Source: Nitrospira sp. CG24B
Lineage (GTDB): Bacteria; Nitrospirota; Nitrospiria; Nitrospirales; Nitrospiraceae
Assembly (NCBI GenBank): GCA_002869845.2
Contig: NEWS02000008.1
Span: forward strand, 213,828 to 277,827
Length of the DNA stretch: 64,000 bases
Direction of reading: 5' to 3'
Positions 8,494 to 16,674 of the stretch are shown here, piece by piece. A program made the translations under genes and the position numbers. The notes beneath the pieces were generated by a model. That model was not told the DNA's origin. It was given only the letters and a program-made list of their open reading frames with translations, and searched no databases. Each line of letters opens with the position of its first letter. Position 1 is the first letter of the stretch.

Positions 8494-9188
8494 GAAGTTG
8501 CCAGTTCAGTCATACGTTCAGTGCGCGCGATCAGCTGTCCATCTCGCATGGTCCACACATAGTCGGCAGCTTGCGCAGCCTGTAGGCTGTGCGTCACCAG
8601 CAGGACCGTCTGCCCTTGAGCCATCGCGAGCTCACGAATAAGCGCCATAATGCCTGCTCCTTGCTGAGAGTCGATATTGCCCGTTGGCTCATCGGCCAAG
8701 AGGAGACGGGGCCCATGTGCCAACGCCCGCGCGATCGCAATTCGCTGTTGCTCTCCACCGGATAATTCGGCTGGTCGATGTCGGCGCCTGTGACTCATGC
8801 CCACGCACTCCAACATATCTCCGACCCGTTTGGTTATCTCCCGCCCGTTTTCTCCGCGCAACATCAGAGGCAGGGCAATGTTCTCTTCAGCCGTCAAGCC
8901 ATGCACCAAGTGGAAGGCTTGAAAAACAATCCCGATCGTTTCACGCCTGATCTTCGTCCATTCGTAGCTGGTCAGGTTGTGGGTGGATCGCCCATCGAGC
9001 AGGATCTCTCCTGAAGTCGGCAGGTCCAACCCCCCAACGAGGTTTAGCAGAGTACTTTTCCCGCAGCCACTGGGGCCCACGAACGCACAGAATTCCCCAG
9101 GTTGAATCTCTAAATTGACATCGCGTAAAGCCATGACCATGGCCTCTCCACGCGAATGGGTTTTGGAGAGTTGTCTCAATGTCACCAT
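8490..9188 (-). CDS. ABC transporter ATP-binding protein (LolD/MacB family)
   Basis: A 232-residue ATPase with Walker A GPSGCGKS (about 38-45), Q-loop in VFQAFHL, signature LSGGEQQR, Walker [10 protein letters not shown] and H-loop THS. This is the LolD/FtsE/MacB class that works with FtsX-type permeases. The nearest such permease is the 889-residue protein at 4521-7190 on the same strand, separated by pyrD and an opposing LuxR-type gene. The downstream pyrD overlaps it by four bases. Confidence 0.88.
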   Translation of the reverse strand: MVTLRQLSKTHSRGEAMVMALRDVNLEIQPGEFCAFVGPSGCGKSTLLNLVGGLDLPTSGEILLDGRSTHNLTSYEWTKIRRETIGIVFQAFHLVHGLTAEENIALPLMLRGENGREITKRVGDMLECVGMSHRRRHRPAELSGGEQQRIAIARALAHGPRLLLADEPTGNIDSQQGAGIMALIRELAMAQGQTVLLVTHSLQAAQAADYVWTMRDGQLIARTERMTELATS

Positions 9189-9241
9189 CGGCGGTCCGTT
9201 CTCTCCAATGCCTGATCGACCGGTGTACGGTCATTCTCATT

Positions 9242-9271
9242 CGTATAGCACAATAAATCGGAGGCCGACAA
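9242..9271 (-). promoter_or_regulatory. Possible promoter for the ABC ATPase-pyrD pair
   Basis: On the minus strand TTGTCG (9266-9271), 18-base spacer, TATACG (9242-9247), about 50 bases before the ATG at 9188. Two mismatches in each box, so moderate support only. Confidence 0.35.
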
Positions 9272-9273
9272 CC

Positions 9274-9301
9274 TTGACACCGGCAGGCTCGCCGCCATAA
9301 A
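9274..9301 (+). promoter_or_regulatory. Possible sigma70 promoter for comF
   Basis: TTGACA (9274-9279), 16-base spacer, CATAAA (9296-9301). It lies about 35 bases before the comF ATG and back to back with the promoter proposed for the ABC ATPase. Confidence 0.4.
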
Positions 9302-9335
9302 GAGAGGTGGAACATACACAGATGAAAGGCTGTCC

Positions 9336-10151
9336 ATGGCCAATCCTGTCACAGCATCGGCCTCAGGTCTCCTGCGCCGCGCGCTCAGGTTCTTTCTTCC
9401 CGTTCATTGTTCGAGCTGTAACTCGCTTCTAGCAGATGATCCGATCCCCCATTTTTGCTCGGACTGCTGGAGTAAGATTTCCCTCATGCCTGACTCTCGA
9501 TGCACCCGTTGTGACCACCCCTTCCCTTCTTCCATTGCCACGACCTACAGCCCACACCATGTTTGCCAACCCTGTGCCGAACGCCCGCCTTCGTATACGA
9601 AGGCCTGGACTCTGTACCCTTATACGCCTCCACTCCAGCATGCGATCCGCCTCTTCAAGTATCAGGGCAAAGTTTCCCTGGCGGCTCCACTGGCTGCCCT
9701 CATAATCGCCCGACTCCCTCCACTCGATTCCATTGATGTGATCATGCCAGTCCCCCTGCACATTGAGAAACTCCGTCAACGAGAATTTAATCAGTCCCTC
9801 CTGCTTGCCGATGACATCGGACGGACCCTCGATATTCCCGTCGCGTACACGAATTTGATCCGAGCCATTCCTACTCCAGCCCAGACCACACTATCCCGCA
9901 AAAGCCGTCTAAAAAACCTTCGTCGCGCATTTGCCGTCCGACACCCCGATGCCGTTGTGAAGAAACGCATTCTTCTGATCGACGACGTCTTCACGACTGG
10001 TACGACGGTGAATGAGTGCGCCAAGACACTCCGGAAGGCCGGGTCTGGCGACGTGTTTGTGATAACGTTAGGGCGCACGATGGATCCCACTATGATTCCC
10101 GACCGCATCATCGCTCAGCGCCCACCGTCGCTTGAGCTGCTGGGAGGTTGA
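9336..10151 (+). CDS. ComF family phosphoribosyltransferase-like protein
   Basis: A 271-residue protein with the ComF layout. The N-terminal zinc-ribbon-like part has paired cysteines (HCSSCNS, HFCSDCW, RCTRCDHPF, CQPC). The C-terminal type I phosphoribosyltransferase fold has the PRPP loop RILLIDDVFTTGTT (about 211-224). In naturally competent bacteria ComF helps single-stranded DNA uptake; in many others its role is unknown, and no competence pilus genes are in the window. AAAGG lies 6 bases before the ATG. The fmdB-like gene follows after three bases. Confidence 0.88.
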   Translation: MANPVTASASGLLRRALRFFLPVHCSSCNSLLADDPIPHFCSDCWSKISLMPDSRCTRCDHPFPSSIATTYSPHHVCQPCAERPPSYTKAWTLYPYTPPLQHAIRLFKYQGKVSLAAPLAALIIARLPPLDSIDVIMPVPLHIEKLRQREFNQSLLLADDIGRTLDIPVAYTNLIRAIPTPAQTTLSRKSRLKNLRRAFAVRHPDAVVKKRILLIDDVFTTGTTVNECAKTLRKAGSGDVFVITLGRTMDPTMIPDRIIAQRPPSLELLGG

Positions 10152-10154
10152 TCG

Positions 10155-10496
10155 ATGCCGATTTATGAGTACGCTTGTCAGAAATGTCATAGAAAATCCT
10201 CGGTCTTGGTATTAAGTTTACGCAATCCCAGCGCGGCCACCTGCCGGCATTGCGGCGGCTCGCAGATGAAGCGTCTCCTATCTCGATTTGCCGCTCCCAA
10301 GTCCGAGGAAGCTCGACTCGAATCGCTGTCAGACCCAGCGAACCTCGGAGGGATTGATGAGAATGATCCTCGGAGCGTCGCCCGTTTGATGAAGAAAATG
10401 GGACAGGAAATGGGCGAGGACGTCGACGATATCGAAGCGATGATGGACCAATCCGATGACGGTGCGGGAGTGCCAGAAGGCACTGACGGCCTTTGA
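10155..10496 (+). CDS. FmdB-type zinc ribbon protein
   Basis: A 113-residue protein beginning MPIYEYACQKCH, with a second pair in CRHCGG near residue 33, the standard FmdB putative regulatory zinc ribbon. The acidic C-terminal half is low complexity and rich in Asp, Glu and Met. The role of the family is unknown; the name comes from a formamidase gene cluster. It follows comF by three bases with GGGAGG 7 bases before the ATG, so the two form an operon. Confidence 0.85.
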   Translation: MPIYEYACQKCHRKSSVLVLSLRNPSAATCRHCGGSQMKRLLSRFAAPKSEEARLESLSDPANLGGIDENDPRSVARLMKKMGQEMGEDVDDIEAMMDQSDDGAGVPEGTDGL

Positions 10497-10519
10497 CATG
10501 CACTGTCATATATTTTCGC

Positions 10520-10547
10520 TTGACATTCTCATGGTCGCCTCTAGAAT
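10520..10547 (+). promoter_or_regulatory. Strong sigma70 promoter before the HTH-mraZ pair
   Basis: TTGACA (10520-10525), 16-base spacer, TAGAAT (10542-10547), giving an expected transcript start near 10554. This excludes translation starts upstream of that point for the helix-turn-helix gene. Confidence 0.6.
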
Positions 10548-10602
10548 AACGAGAGTGCTGGAGGCAGAATGCGGATTTTTCGATATGGCTACAGGTGGAG
10601 TG

Positions 10603-10800
10603 ATGAGCAGGGCTCCGAAGAGCGAACTGATGACCACGCTGGAAACATGCCAGTATCTCAAGATTACTCAACGCACCCTCTATCGCTATCTTCAGAGTCG
10701 ACAGATTCCCGCCTTCAAGCTGGGAAAGGAATGGCGATTTGTCCGTTCGGATCTAGAGCAATGGATCCGCGACCGAACCAGAACTGCCGTGAATTCCTAA
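10603..10800 (+). CDS. Excisionase/MerR-like helix-turn-helix DNA-binding protein
   Basis: A short winged-helix protein of about 65 residues with the excisionase-family pattern: LETCQYLKITQRTLYRYL, then IPAFKLGKEWRF, then a DLEQWI end. Such proteins bind DNA and lack any catalytic part. The frame is open from 10456, but the promoter at 10520-10547 limits starts to ATG 10585, 10603 or 10630. I use 10603 with low certainty about the exact start. The best ribosome site (GGAGG, 10560-10564) points to an ATG at 10569 in another frame. mraZ follows 15 bases later. No integrase is nearby, so a regulator is likelier than a phage excisionase. Confidence 0.7.
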   Translation: MSRAPKSELMTTLETCQYLKITQRTLYRYLQSRQIPAFKLGKEWRFVRSDLEQWIRDRTRTAVNS

Positions 10801-10815
10801 ATACAGGACATCACA

Positions 10816-11256
10816 ATGTTTGCCGGTGAATACCTTTGCAAGGTTGATGAGAAAGGGCGTTTCATCGTCCCCTCACCGATCCGTGAACAGATTGAAGCTG
10901 ACGGTCAGACCGTCATGTTCCTGAAGGGTCCGGAACAGTCCTTGCTGATCTATTCCACGAAAGAGTGGGAGAAGGTGCTTGAACGGACCCGGACGTCTCT
11001 GGACGAAGACCAGAGTCGTCTGTTTATGCACTTCGTCGTGTCAGAGGCTGGCTCATCGGATATCGATAAGACCGGGCGGATTCTGATTCCTGGTCGCTTG
11101 AGAAAACTGGTTCCTGTGGATGAGGATCAAGAAATCATACTCGTCGGCCTGTATCACCGCATGGAAATTTGGAACCCAAGCGAATGGCGTCGGTATCTTG
11201 CGCGTACGGAAGATCGCTTTGAACAGAATATGGCAAAGATCGTGAATCTCCTCTAG
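10816..11256 (+). CDS. mraZ: MraZ transcriptional regulator
   Basis: A 146-residue protein with two SpoVT/AbrB-like repeats, marked by DEKGRFIVP (about 12-20) and DKTGRILIP (about 84-92), the doubled signature of MraZ. In other bacteria MraZ binds repeated boxes upstream of the division and cell-wall (dcw) cluster and controls it. Here it is not followed by rsmH/ftsL but by a RusA-like resolvase, so it is separated from the dcw genes. AGGA lies 7 bases before the ATG. Likely co-transcribed with the helix-turn-helix gene upstream. Confidence 0.9.
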   Translation: MFAGEYLCKVDEKGRFIVPSPIREQIEADGQTVMFLKGPEQSLLIYSTKEWEKVLERTRTSLDEDQSRLFMHFVVSEAGSSDIDKTGRILIPGRLRKLVPVDEDQEIILVGLYHRMEIWNPSEWRRYLARTEDRFEQNMAKIVNLL

Positions 11257-11265
11257 CTCGGCTCC

Positions 11266-11823
11266 ATGCCATCCGACCGACCTCGATACAACTTTCGTTC
11301 ATCAAGGTTCCCATCCATCCCCAAAAAGTTACTGCCGATCAGCGGTACGACTCTGTCTCCGAAATCTAATCCATCGAACCCAGAGACTGCACGTCGGACA
11401 CCATCGCATCTCCCCGTCGTGACATCGGACACGATCAAAGTCACATTACCCGTCCCACCCAGCATCAACCATCAATATGCAACGGTAAATGGACGTCGGT
11501 TGCTATCCTCCGCCGGGCGTACGTACAAGACATACGTCAGCCAGTACGTATGGCTGGCATTGGCCCAATCCCCCGTTAGATCCTCTTTGCACAATCGACT
11601 TCGATCAGGGCCGCTCACGCTCTCGATCCGGTTCTTTTTCGCATCCGCCTTACGGCGCGACCTTGATGGAGGTCTAAAGATCGCCCAAGATGCGGTCTGC
11701 GAAGGGCTTGGCTTAAATGATAATCGCATCATCGAAACTCATTTGTATAAGCATGTTGACAAAGCCGACCCTCGCATCGAAGTCTCGCTCTCGTTCATTT
11801 CCCCTCCTTGTCACTCAGACTGA
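11266..11823 (+). CDS. RusA-like Holliday junction resolvase family protein
   Basis: A 185-residue protein. From about residue 57 it matches RusA: an IKVTLPVPPSINHQY start, then RRDLDGGLK with the catalytic Asp pair area, and LGLNDNRII. RusA enzymes cut four-way DNA junctions. The first 50 residues are Pro/Ser/Thr-rich and unlike the family; GTG at 11419 would give a standard-length protein of 134 residues. The gene follows mraZ after nine bases. RusA is usually prophage-borne, yet no other phage gene is seen here, so it is probably a domesticated copy. Confidence 0.75.
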   Translation: MPSDRPRYNFRSSRFPSIPKKLLPISGTTLSPKSNPSNPETARRTPSHLPVVTSDTIKVTLPVPPSINHQYATVNGRRLLSSAGRTYKTYVSQYVWLALAQSPVRSSLHNRLRSGPLTLSIRFFFASALRRDLDGGLKIAQDAVCEGLGLNDNRIIETHLYKHVDKADPRIEVSLSFISPPCHSD

Positions 11824-11925
11824 CCACTCACTCCAGCACTCGCTCGGCTACAGTTATTTCTGGTTCATGCCGATACCTGAGAGAGCTATGTCTACAACCC
11901 TACTTACGAATAGACGGACCTTCTG

Positions 11926-13125
11926 ATGGCGACAACACGCATCTCCGTCAGTGAACTTCAGATCGGAATGTACGTCGCCCGTCTGGACCTGTCGTGGTTC
12001 CGCTCCCCCTTACTCCGACATTCATTCCTAATTGAACAGCCTTCCCAGATTGATAAATTAGTGCGTGCGGGAGTGAAGATGGTCGACATCGACCTCGATC
12101 GTGGAATCACTTCTCTGCCCCATCCTGCAACGGATATCATGCAGGCTGCGCCCACGACAACACCGGCTTCGAGCACGACGCACTCCAAGCCTTTGGCCCA
12201 GCTGAACGAAGAATATGCTCAGGCAAAGCTGGCCAAGCAACAGATGGATCAAGCGGTACAATCCGTTTTTACAACCATTACAAAGACAGGAACGGTCAAC
12301 CCTGAGCAGGCGGCTGAAGCGGTCCAAGAAATCACGATCGCCATGAGAACGCTCACCGACTCTGCGATTTTCATGGCCTTGAGTCAAAACCGGGCCGACG
12401 ACTCTACTCTCAGCCAGCATGCGCTGGCCGCCTGTACGCTGTCTCTCGTGGTCGGACAGGCCTTCCAATTCAACCCACTAGAACTGCACGAGCTTGCGAC
12501 CGCCGCTCTTTTACATGACATCGGGCTCTTACAGGTCCGACCTGCCATTGTCCGTCATACTCATGTCTCGTCGGAGCTTTCCAAGGCTAACCGACAGGAA
12601 TTCGAGACCCATTCCCGCCGTGCCGTTCTGATGTTGGAAGGAAAAAGAGGAATTGAAGCCGCCACGCTTCATCTCATCGCGAATCATCATGCCTATCTTG
12701 ATGACAGCGGCTATCCGAAAGAGTCGCGAGGACAATTTACCTCCGACCCCACACGCATTCTGATGGTCGTGGATCGATACGATGAATTAATCACTGGGTT
12801 CGGCGGGACTGCCCCACTGACTCCTCACCACACATTTCAACGCCTGTATCAGGAGGCTCGGGAAGGCAAGCTTGATCAACGAATTGTATCGTCATTCATC
12901 GCACGAATCGGTATCTACCCCATCCATAGTCATGTGCGGCTAAATACGCAGGAATTGGCGGTGGTCACGAAACTCCATCAAGAAAAACTGCACCAACCGA
13001 TCATCACCATCACCCACCAGCCAGGAGGCACTGAATACCCAACGCCGTTTGTCATCGATCTCGCGCACCAGGCCGGCGATCCCCAAGTCCGGGCCATTGA
13101 AACAATCCTAGACATGAATGCGTAG
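11926..13125 (+). CDS. DUF3391 plus HD-GYP cyclic-di-GMP phosphodiesterase-like protein
   Basis: A 399-residue protein. The N-terminal DUF3391 region (IGMYVARLDLSW near 14-25) is followed by a helical linker, then an HD-GYP domain from about 165. The metal residues are mostly kept: HD in LLHDIG, the His of ETHS, the NHH pair, and Asp in VVDRYDEL. The signature is altered: HHExxDGxGYP reads HHAYLDDSGYP, and the Lys usually after HDIG is Leu. These enzymes hydrolyse cyclic-di-GMP; given the changes, activity is uncertain. It converges with the MacB-type permease. Confidence 0.85.
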   Translation: MATTRISVSELQIGMYVARLDLSWFRSPLLRHSFLIEQPSQIDKLVRAGVKMVDIDLDRGITSLPHPATDIMQAAPTTTPASSTTHSKPLAQLNEEYAQAKLAKQQMDQAVQSVFTTITKTGTVNPEQAAEAVQEITIAMRTLTDSAIFMALSQNRADDSTLSQHALAACTLSLVVGQAFQFNPLELHELATAALLHDIGLLQVRPAIVRHTHVSSELSKANRQEFETHSRRAVLMLEGKRGIEAATLHLIANHHAYLDDSGYPKESRGQFTSDPTRILMVVDRYDELITGFGGTAPLTPHHTFQRLYQEAREGKLDQRIVSSFIARIGIYPIHSHVRLNTQELAVVTKLHQEKLHQPIITITHQPGGTEYPTPFVIDLAHQAGDPQVRAIETILDMNA

Positions 13126-13150
13126 GAATGGACACTGGGGAGCGATTCCC

Positions 13151-14386
13151 CTATTCGTAGCGCAATGCTTCGATGGGATTGAGCCGAGCAGCCTTATTGG
13201 CGGGATATAAACCAAAGAATAGGCCCACCACAACGGAAAACACAAACGCAACGGCGACGGTATCACTTGAAATAATGGTGGGCCAACCGGCAATTACTGT
13301 CGTTAAGCGAGCCGCAAGTACTCCGAACAGGATGCCGATACAGCCACCGACCACACTGAGCGTCAGAGCCTCGATCAAAAACTGTATGAGAATGTGGAAC
13401 CGTTTGGCTCCGACCGCCATCCGAATTCCGATTTCTCTTGTCCGCTCAGTGACGGAGACAAGCAAGATGTTCATAATCCCAATACCGCCGACAAGTAACG
13501 AGACCGACGCGATAATCATCAACATGACCGTCAAGGTTTCGCTCGTCCCTTCCTGCACCTTTCCGATTTCGACCTGCGTACGAATGGTGAAATCATCCGG
13601 CTGCTCACCCTGTAAGCGATGTCGAGCCCTCATCACCTGACGGATCTGTTCTGCGGCATCCGCCAGATCCTCGGTTCGTTCCGTCGAGACAAACACGCCT
13701 CCGACCGATCCAAGGAACAATGTTCCAAAGACTTTTCGCTCGGCAGTCGTGAAGGGGATAAAAACGACATCGTCCTGATCAGATCCCTGCACAGACTGAC
13801 CTTTAGGGGATAAGACACCGATGACCCTGAACGGGACATTCTTAATCCGAATGATCGCGCCAACTGGTTCTTCACCTGGTTCAAAAATGTTTTCGACCAC
13901 GGTTTGTCCAAGGAGCGCGACCCGGGCCGCACTTTCCATGTCTGTTTGAGTAAAGGAACCTCCGCTGCTAAAGGACCAGTCTCGGATCGTGACATAGCTG
14001 GGTGATACTCCGTGAACCGGACCATTCCAGTTGCGGCTCCCATTCACAATTTGCATGGTGCTTCGTATGAGCCACCCCGTTTCAGACAGAATTGGAATCC
14101 TCTTCTTCAGCTCCAGTGCATCGGCAACCGTCAGTGTCACGGCACCGCCTTGCGCGCCCCGCACGCCGCCGATGGTCATGTAACTGGGCCAGATCATAAT
14201 GACGTTGGTCCCCATCGTGGCTATCTGCTTCTGCACCGCCTGTTTCGCCCCTTCTCCGATACTGACCATCGCAATGACCGCCCCGACTCCGATAATAATC
14301 CCAAGCATGGTCAACCCTGCGCGCAGCCTGTTTCGCCCGAGCACTCTCAACGCCGTTATGACGGTTAGCCACACAAACGCTGACAT
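13151..14386 (-). CDS. MacB-type ABC transporter permease
   Basis: A 411-residue FtsX-family permease: an N-terminal membrane helix after RNRLRAGLTMLGIIIGVG, a periplasmic MacB-PCD domain (about 50-270), then three C-terminal membrane helices with ERTREIGIRMAVGA in the coupling loop. In E. coli MacB the ATPase and permease are one chain; here they are separate genes. The start follows directly on the ATPase stop (TAAATG). Together with the ATPase and the HlyD-like adaptor it would export a substrate through a TolC-like channel, which is not encoded in the window. Confidence 0.9.
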   Translation of the reverse strand: MSAFVWLTVITALRVLGRNRLRAGLTMLGIIIGVGAVIAMVSIGEGAKQAVQKQIATMGTNVIMIWPSYMTIGGVRGAQGGAVTLTVADALELKKRIPILSETGWLIRSTMQIVNGSRNWNGPVHGVSPSYVTIRDWSFSSGGSFTQTDMESAARVALLGQTVVENIFEPGEEPVGAIIRIKNVPFRVIGVLSPKGQSVQGSDQDDVVFIPFTTAERKVFGTLFLGSVGGVFVSTERTEDLADAAEQIRQVMRARHRLQGEQPDDFTIRTQVEIGKVQEGTSETLTVMLMIIASVSLLVGGIGIMNILLVSVTERTREIGIRMAVGAKRFHILIQFLIEALTLSVVGGCIGILFGVLAARLTTVIAGWPTIISSDTVAVAFVFSVVVGLFFGLYPANKAARLNPIEALRYE

Positions 14387-15097
14387 TTATACTCCCACTG
14401 CCTGCGACCGCCCCTTGGTCACTCGATCGCTGAGGATCTGACCATCCTTGACGACAATTTCACGCGACGCATAGGCGGCAATATCAACTTCGTGTGTGAC
14501 CAGGATCACCGTCATACCATCCCGATTCAATCCTTCAAGAATCCCCATGATGTCCTGACTGGACTCCGTATCAAGGTTTCCGGTTGGCTCGTCAGCCAGC
14601 AACAAAGAGGGCGAGGTCACCAGCGCCCGAGCGATCGCCACCCGTTGTTGTTGGCCACCTGAAAGTTGTGTGGGGGAATGATGCTCGCGCCCCTTCAATC
14701 CAACGCGTTGAAGCGCAGCGGAGGCACACGTACGCTGTTCTTTCAGAGACAGGCCTCTGTAGAACAGAGGTAACTGAGCGTTTTCTAGGGCACTAGTCCG
14801 AGGAATAAGGTTGAAGCTCTGGAACACAAAGCCGATTTGCTGATTCCGAATCTCTGCCAACTGGTCGGGCCGCAATTGTCCGACCTCGACGCCGTTCAAC
14901 CGATACTGTCCCTTGGTCGGTTGATCTAGGCACCCGAGAATATTCATCAACGTGGACTTCCCGGATCCGCTCGACCCCATGATCGCGACAAACTCCCCCT
15001 GTTCGATGGTGACACTCACCCCACGCAGAGCCTGCACCTCGACGTCACCCACTCGATAGACCTTCCAAATATCTTCGCCGACAATCAATGGATTCAC
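14387..15097 (-). CDS. MacB-type ABC transporter ATP-binding protein
   Basis: A 236-residue ATPase with Walker A GSSGSGKS (about 37-44), FVFQSFNL Q-loop, LSGGQQQR signature, LLLADEPTG Walker B and THE switch. The start is GTG at 15097. It lies between the adaptor gene (stop 121 bases upstream) and the permease gene, which begins at the next base after its stop. A LolD/MacB family export function is likely; the substrate cannot be read from sequence. Confidence 0.9.
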   Translation of the reverse strand: MNPLIVGEDIWKVYRVGDVEVQALRGVSVTIEQGEFVAIMGSSGSGKSTLMNILGCLDQPTKGQYRLNGVEVGQLRPDQLAEIRNQQIGFVFQSFNLIPRTSALENAQLPLFYRGLSLKEQRTCASAALQRVGLKGREHHSPTQLSGGQQQRVAIARALVTSPSLLLADEPTGNLDTESSQDIMGILEGLNRDGMTVILVTHEVDIAAYASREIVVKDGQILSDRVTKGRSQAVGV

Positions 15098-15217
15098 AGA
15101 CCTAGCTCATCCTATGCGCCTTTAACGCGAATCATGAAAATGGAATGATGAGGGTGGCATATGCCGTATCCGCGGACGAGTGATGTTCAACACCGCAGTC
15201 GAGGGATATTCGCGGCC

Positions 15218-16471
15218 TCATCGAGAGCGAGGGCGTTGCTGGTTCCCAAACCCCGGCGGCAAGTCACTCCCTTTTCTCTCGCCGAACGGCTGTTCAACAC
15301 CAACAACCACGAGATCCCCTTCCCTGAGACCGCCGGAGAGTAATTCAGTAGTGAGGCCATCCGAAATACCAATGTGGACCGGCAGAGCAGCGAGGTCGCC
15401 GTTCTCCACCAGCCTCCAGATAGTTTTCGATGGTAGCGTACCAGCATCTATTTTGATCGGACCTCCTCCATGCCTGTTTGCTACATGCCCATCGGCCTCC
15501 CGGCGACTCCCCTCCCCCTTCGGCGGCGCAAATCTGAGAGCCGCATTAGGAACCTTGAGGATCTGGTCTTTCTGTGCCACGATAATCGATACATTGGCCG
15601 TCATGCCGGGTTTGAGCCGTAAGTCCTTGTTATCCACACCGACCACCACATTGTAGGTGACGACGTTCTGAACGTTGATGGGTGCGAGTCGTACCTGCCT
15701 GATGGTCCCCGTAAAGGTCACACCAGGGTAGGCGTCTACTGTGAAGACAGCTTCCTTCCCTTCGGCCATTCCTCCAATGTCCGACTCGCTCACATTGGTA
15801 TCGACCTGCATTTTGGTCAAATCGAGGGCGATCAGAAACAGATTAGGCGTGGCAAAGCTGGACGCAACCGTCTGGCCGACCTCTACGTTACGCGCCACAA
15901 CGATGCCATCAACGGGCGACCGTATGACGGTATATTTCAATTCCAGCTCAGCCGAATTCAACGCCGCTTCCGCTTGCTTGACCTGCGCCTCAGCGACCTT
16001 TAACTGTGCTTCCGAGCTTTGGAAATTTGTGAGTGCAACATCAACGTCGTTTTGTGACACAAACTGCTGAGGCAACAAGGATTCCACGCGGTCCAGTTCT
16101 CGTTTTCGCTGCGCCAGGTCGGCTTTGGATCGCGCAACGTTTGACCGCGCCATCTCCAGATTGCTGGCAGCCTGTTCTCGGCGGGCCTTGAAGGGTTCAG
16201 GATCAATGACCGCGACCGTATCCCCAGCCTTCACCTGCGAGTTGAAATCCGCATGCAGGCTCTTGATCATGCCCGACACTTGCGTACCTACCTGAACCGA
16301 TACAACTGGATTGATCGTCCCCGTGGCGCTGACAGAAGAAATAACCTGACCTAACTCAATCGCCGCTGTTCGGTATCGAACGGGGGCCTTCCGCTCCCCG
16401 TTAAAAAACACGTAGCCACCGATGGCAAGTCCAATGGCTACAACACCGACAATAAAGGCGATACGTCGCAT
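15218..16471 (-). CDS. MacA/HlyD-type periplasmic adaptor
   Basis: A 417-residue efflux adaptor. A single N-terminal membrane anchor (about 5-23) is followed by a lipoyl-like half motif (VQVGTQVSGMIKSL), a long coiled-coil hairpin (about 110-180), the second lipoyl half (VIRSPVDGIVVARNVEVGQ), a beta-barrel domain and a C-terminal membrane-proximal domain. It contains a low-complexity insert near 320-345 (Gly/Arg/His-rich). It joins the MacB-like ATPase and permease encoded downstream to an outer-membrane channel. First gene of the three-gene set. Confidence 0.88.
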   Translation of the reverse strand: MRRIAFIVGVVAIGLAIGGYVFFNGERKAPVRYRTAAIELGQVISSVSATGTINPVVSVQVGTQVSGMIKSLHADFNSQVKAGDTVAVIDPEPFKARREQAASNLEMARSNVARSKADLAQRKRELDRVESLLPQQFVSQNDVDVALTNFQSSEAQLKVAEAQVKQAEAALNSAELELKYTVIRSPVDGIVVARNVEVGQTVASSFATPNLFLIALDLTKMQVDTNVSESDIGGMAEGKEAVFTVDAYPGVTFTGTIRQVRLAPINVQNVVTYNVVVGVDNKDLRLKPGMTANVSIIVAQKDQILKVPNAALRFAPPKGEGSRREADGHVANRHGGGPIKIDAGTLPSKTIWRLVENGDLAALPVHIGISDGLTTELLSGGLREGDLVVVGVEQPFGERKGSDLPPGFGNQQRPRSR

Positions 16472-16674
16472 ATATCCTACAGATAGCCCCGATGTGTCTC
16501 TATCCTAACAGGAAGACAAGAAGCGATGCACCTCTCGGCCCACGCGAGCGGTGGCTCTCCCTTTCAAACCCAGGTATTTAGCTTAACACAAGCCTAACGG
16601 CCCACCAAGGCATGAGATCTCTTGATGGCGAAGCGCGGGCAAGGCGGTAATTGAGGAGGGAAAGATTCGTAGGA

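Noticed and set aside
11266-11823. Prophage remnant
   Set aside because: Only the RusA-like gene and a small HTH protein hint at phage; no integrase, capsid or tail gene is present, and the neighbours are housekeeping genes.
13137-13151. Possible terminator GGGGA...TCCCC between HD-GYP and MacB-type permease genes
   Set aside because: Only a 5-base stem, overlaps the permease stop codon and has no T run.
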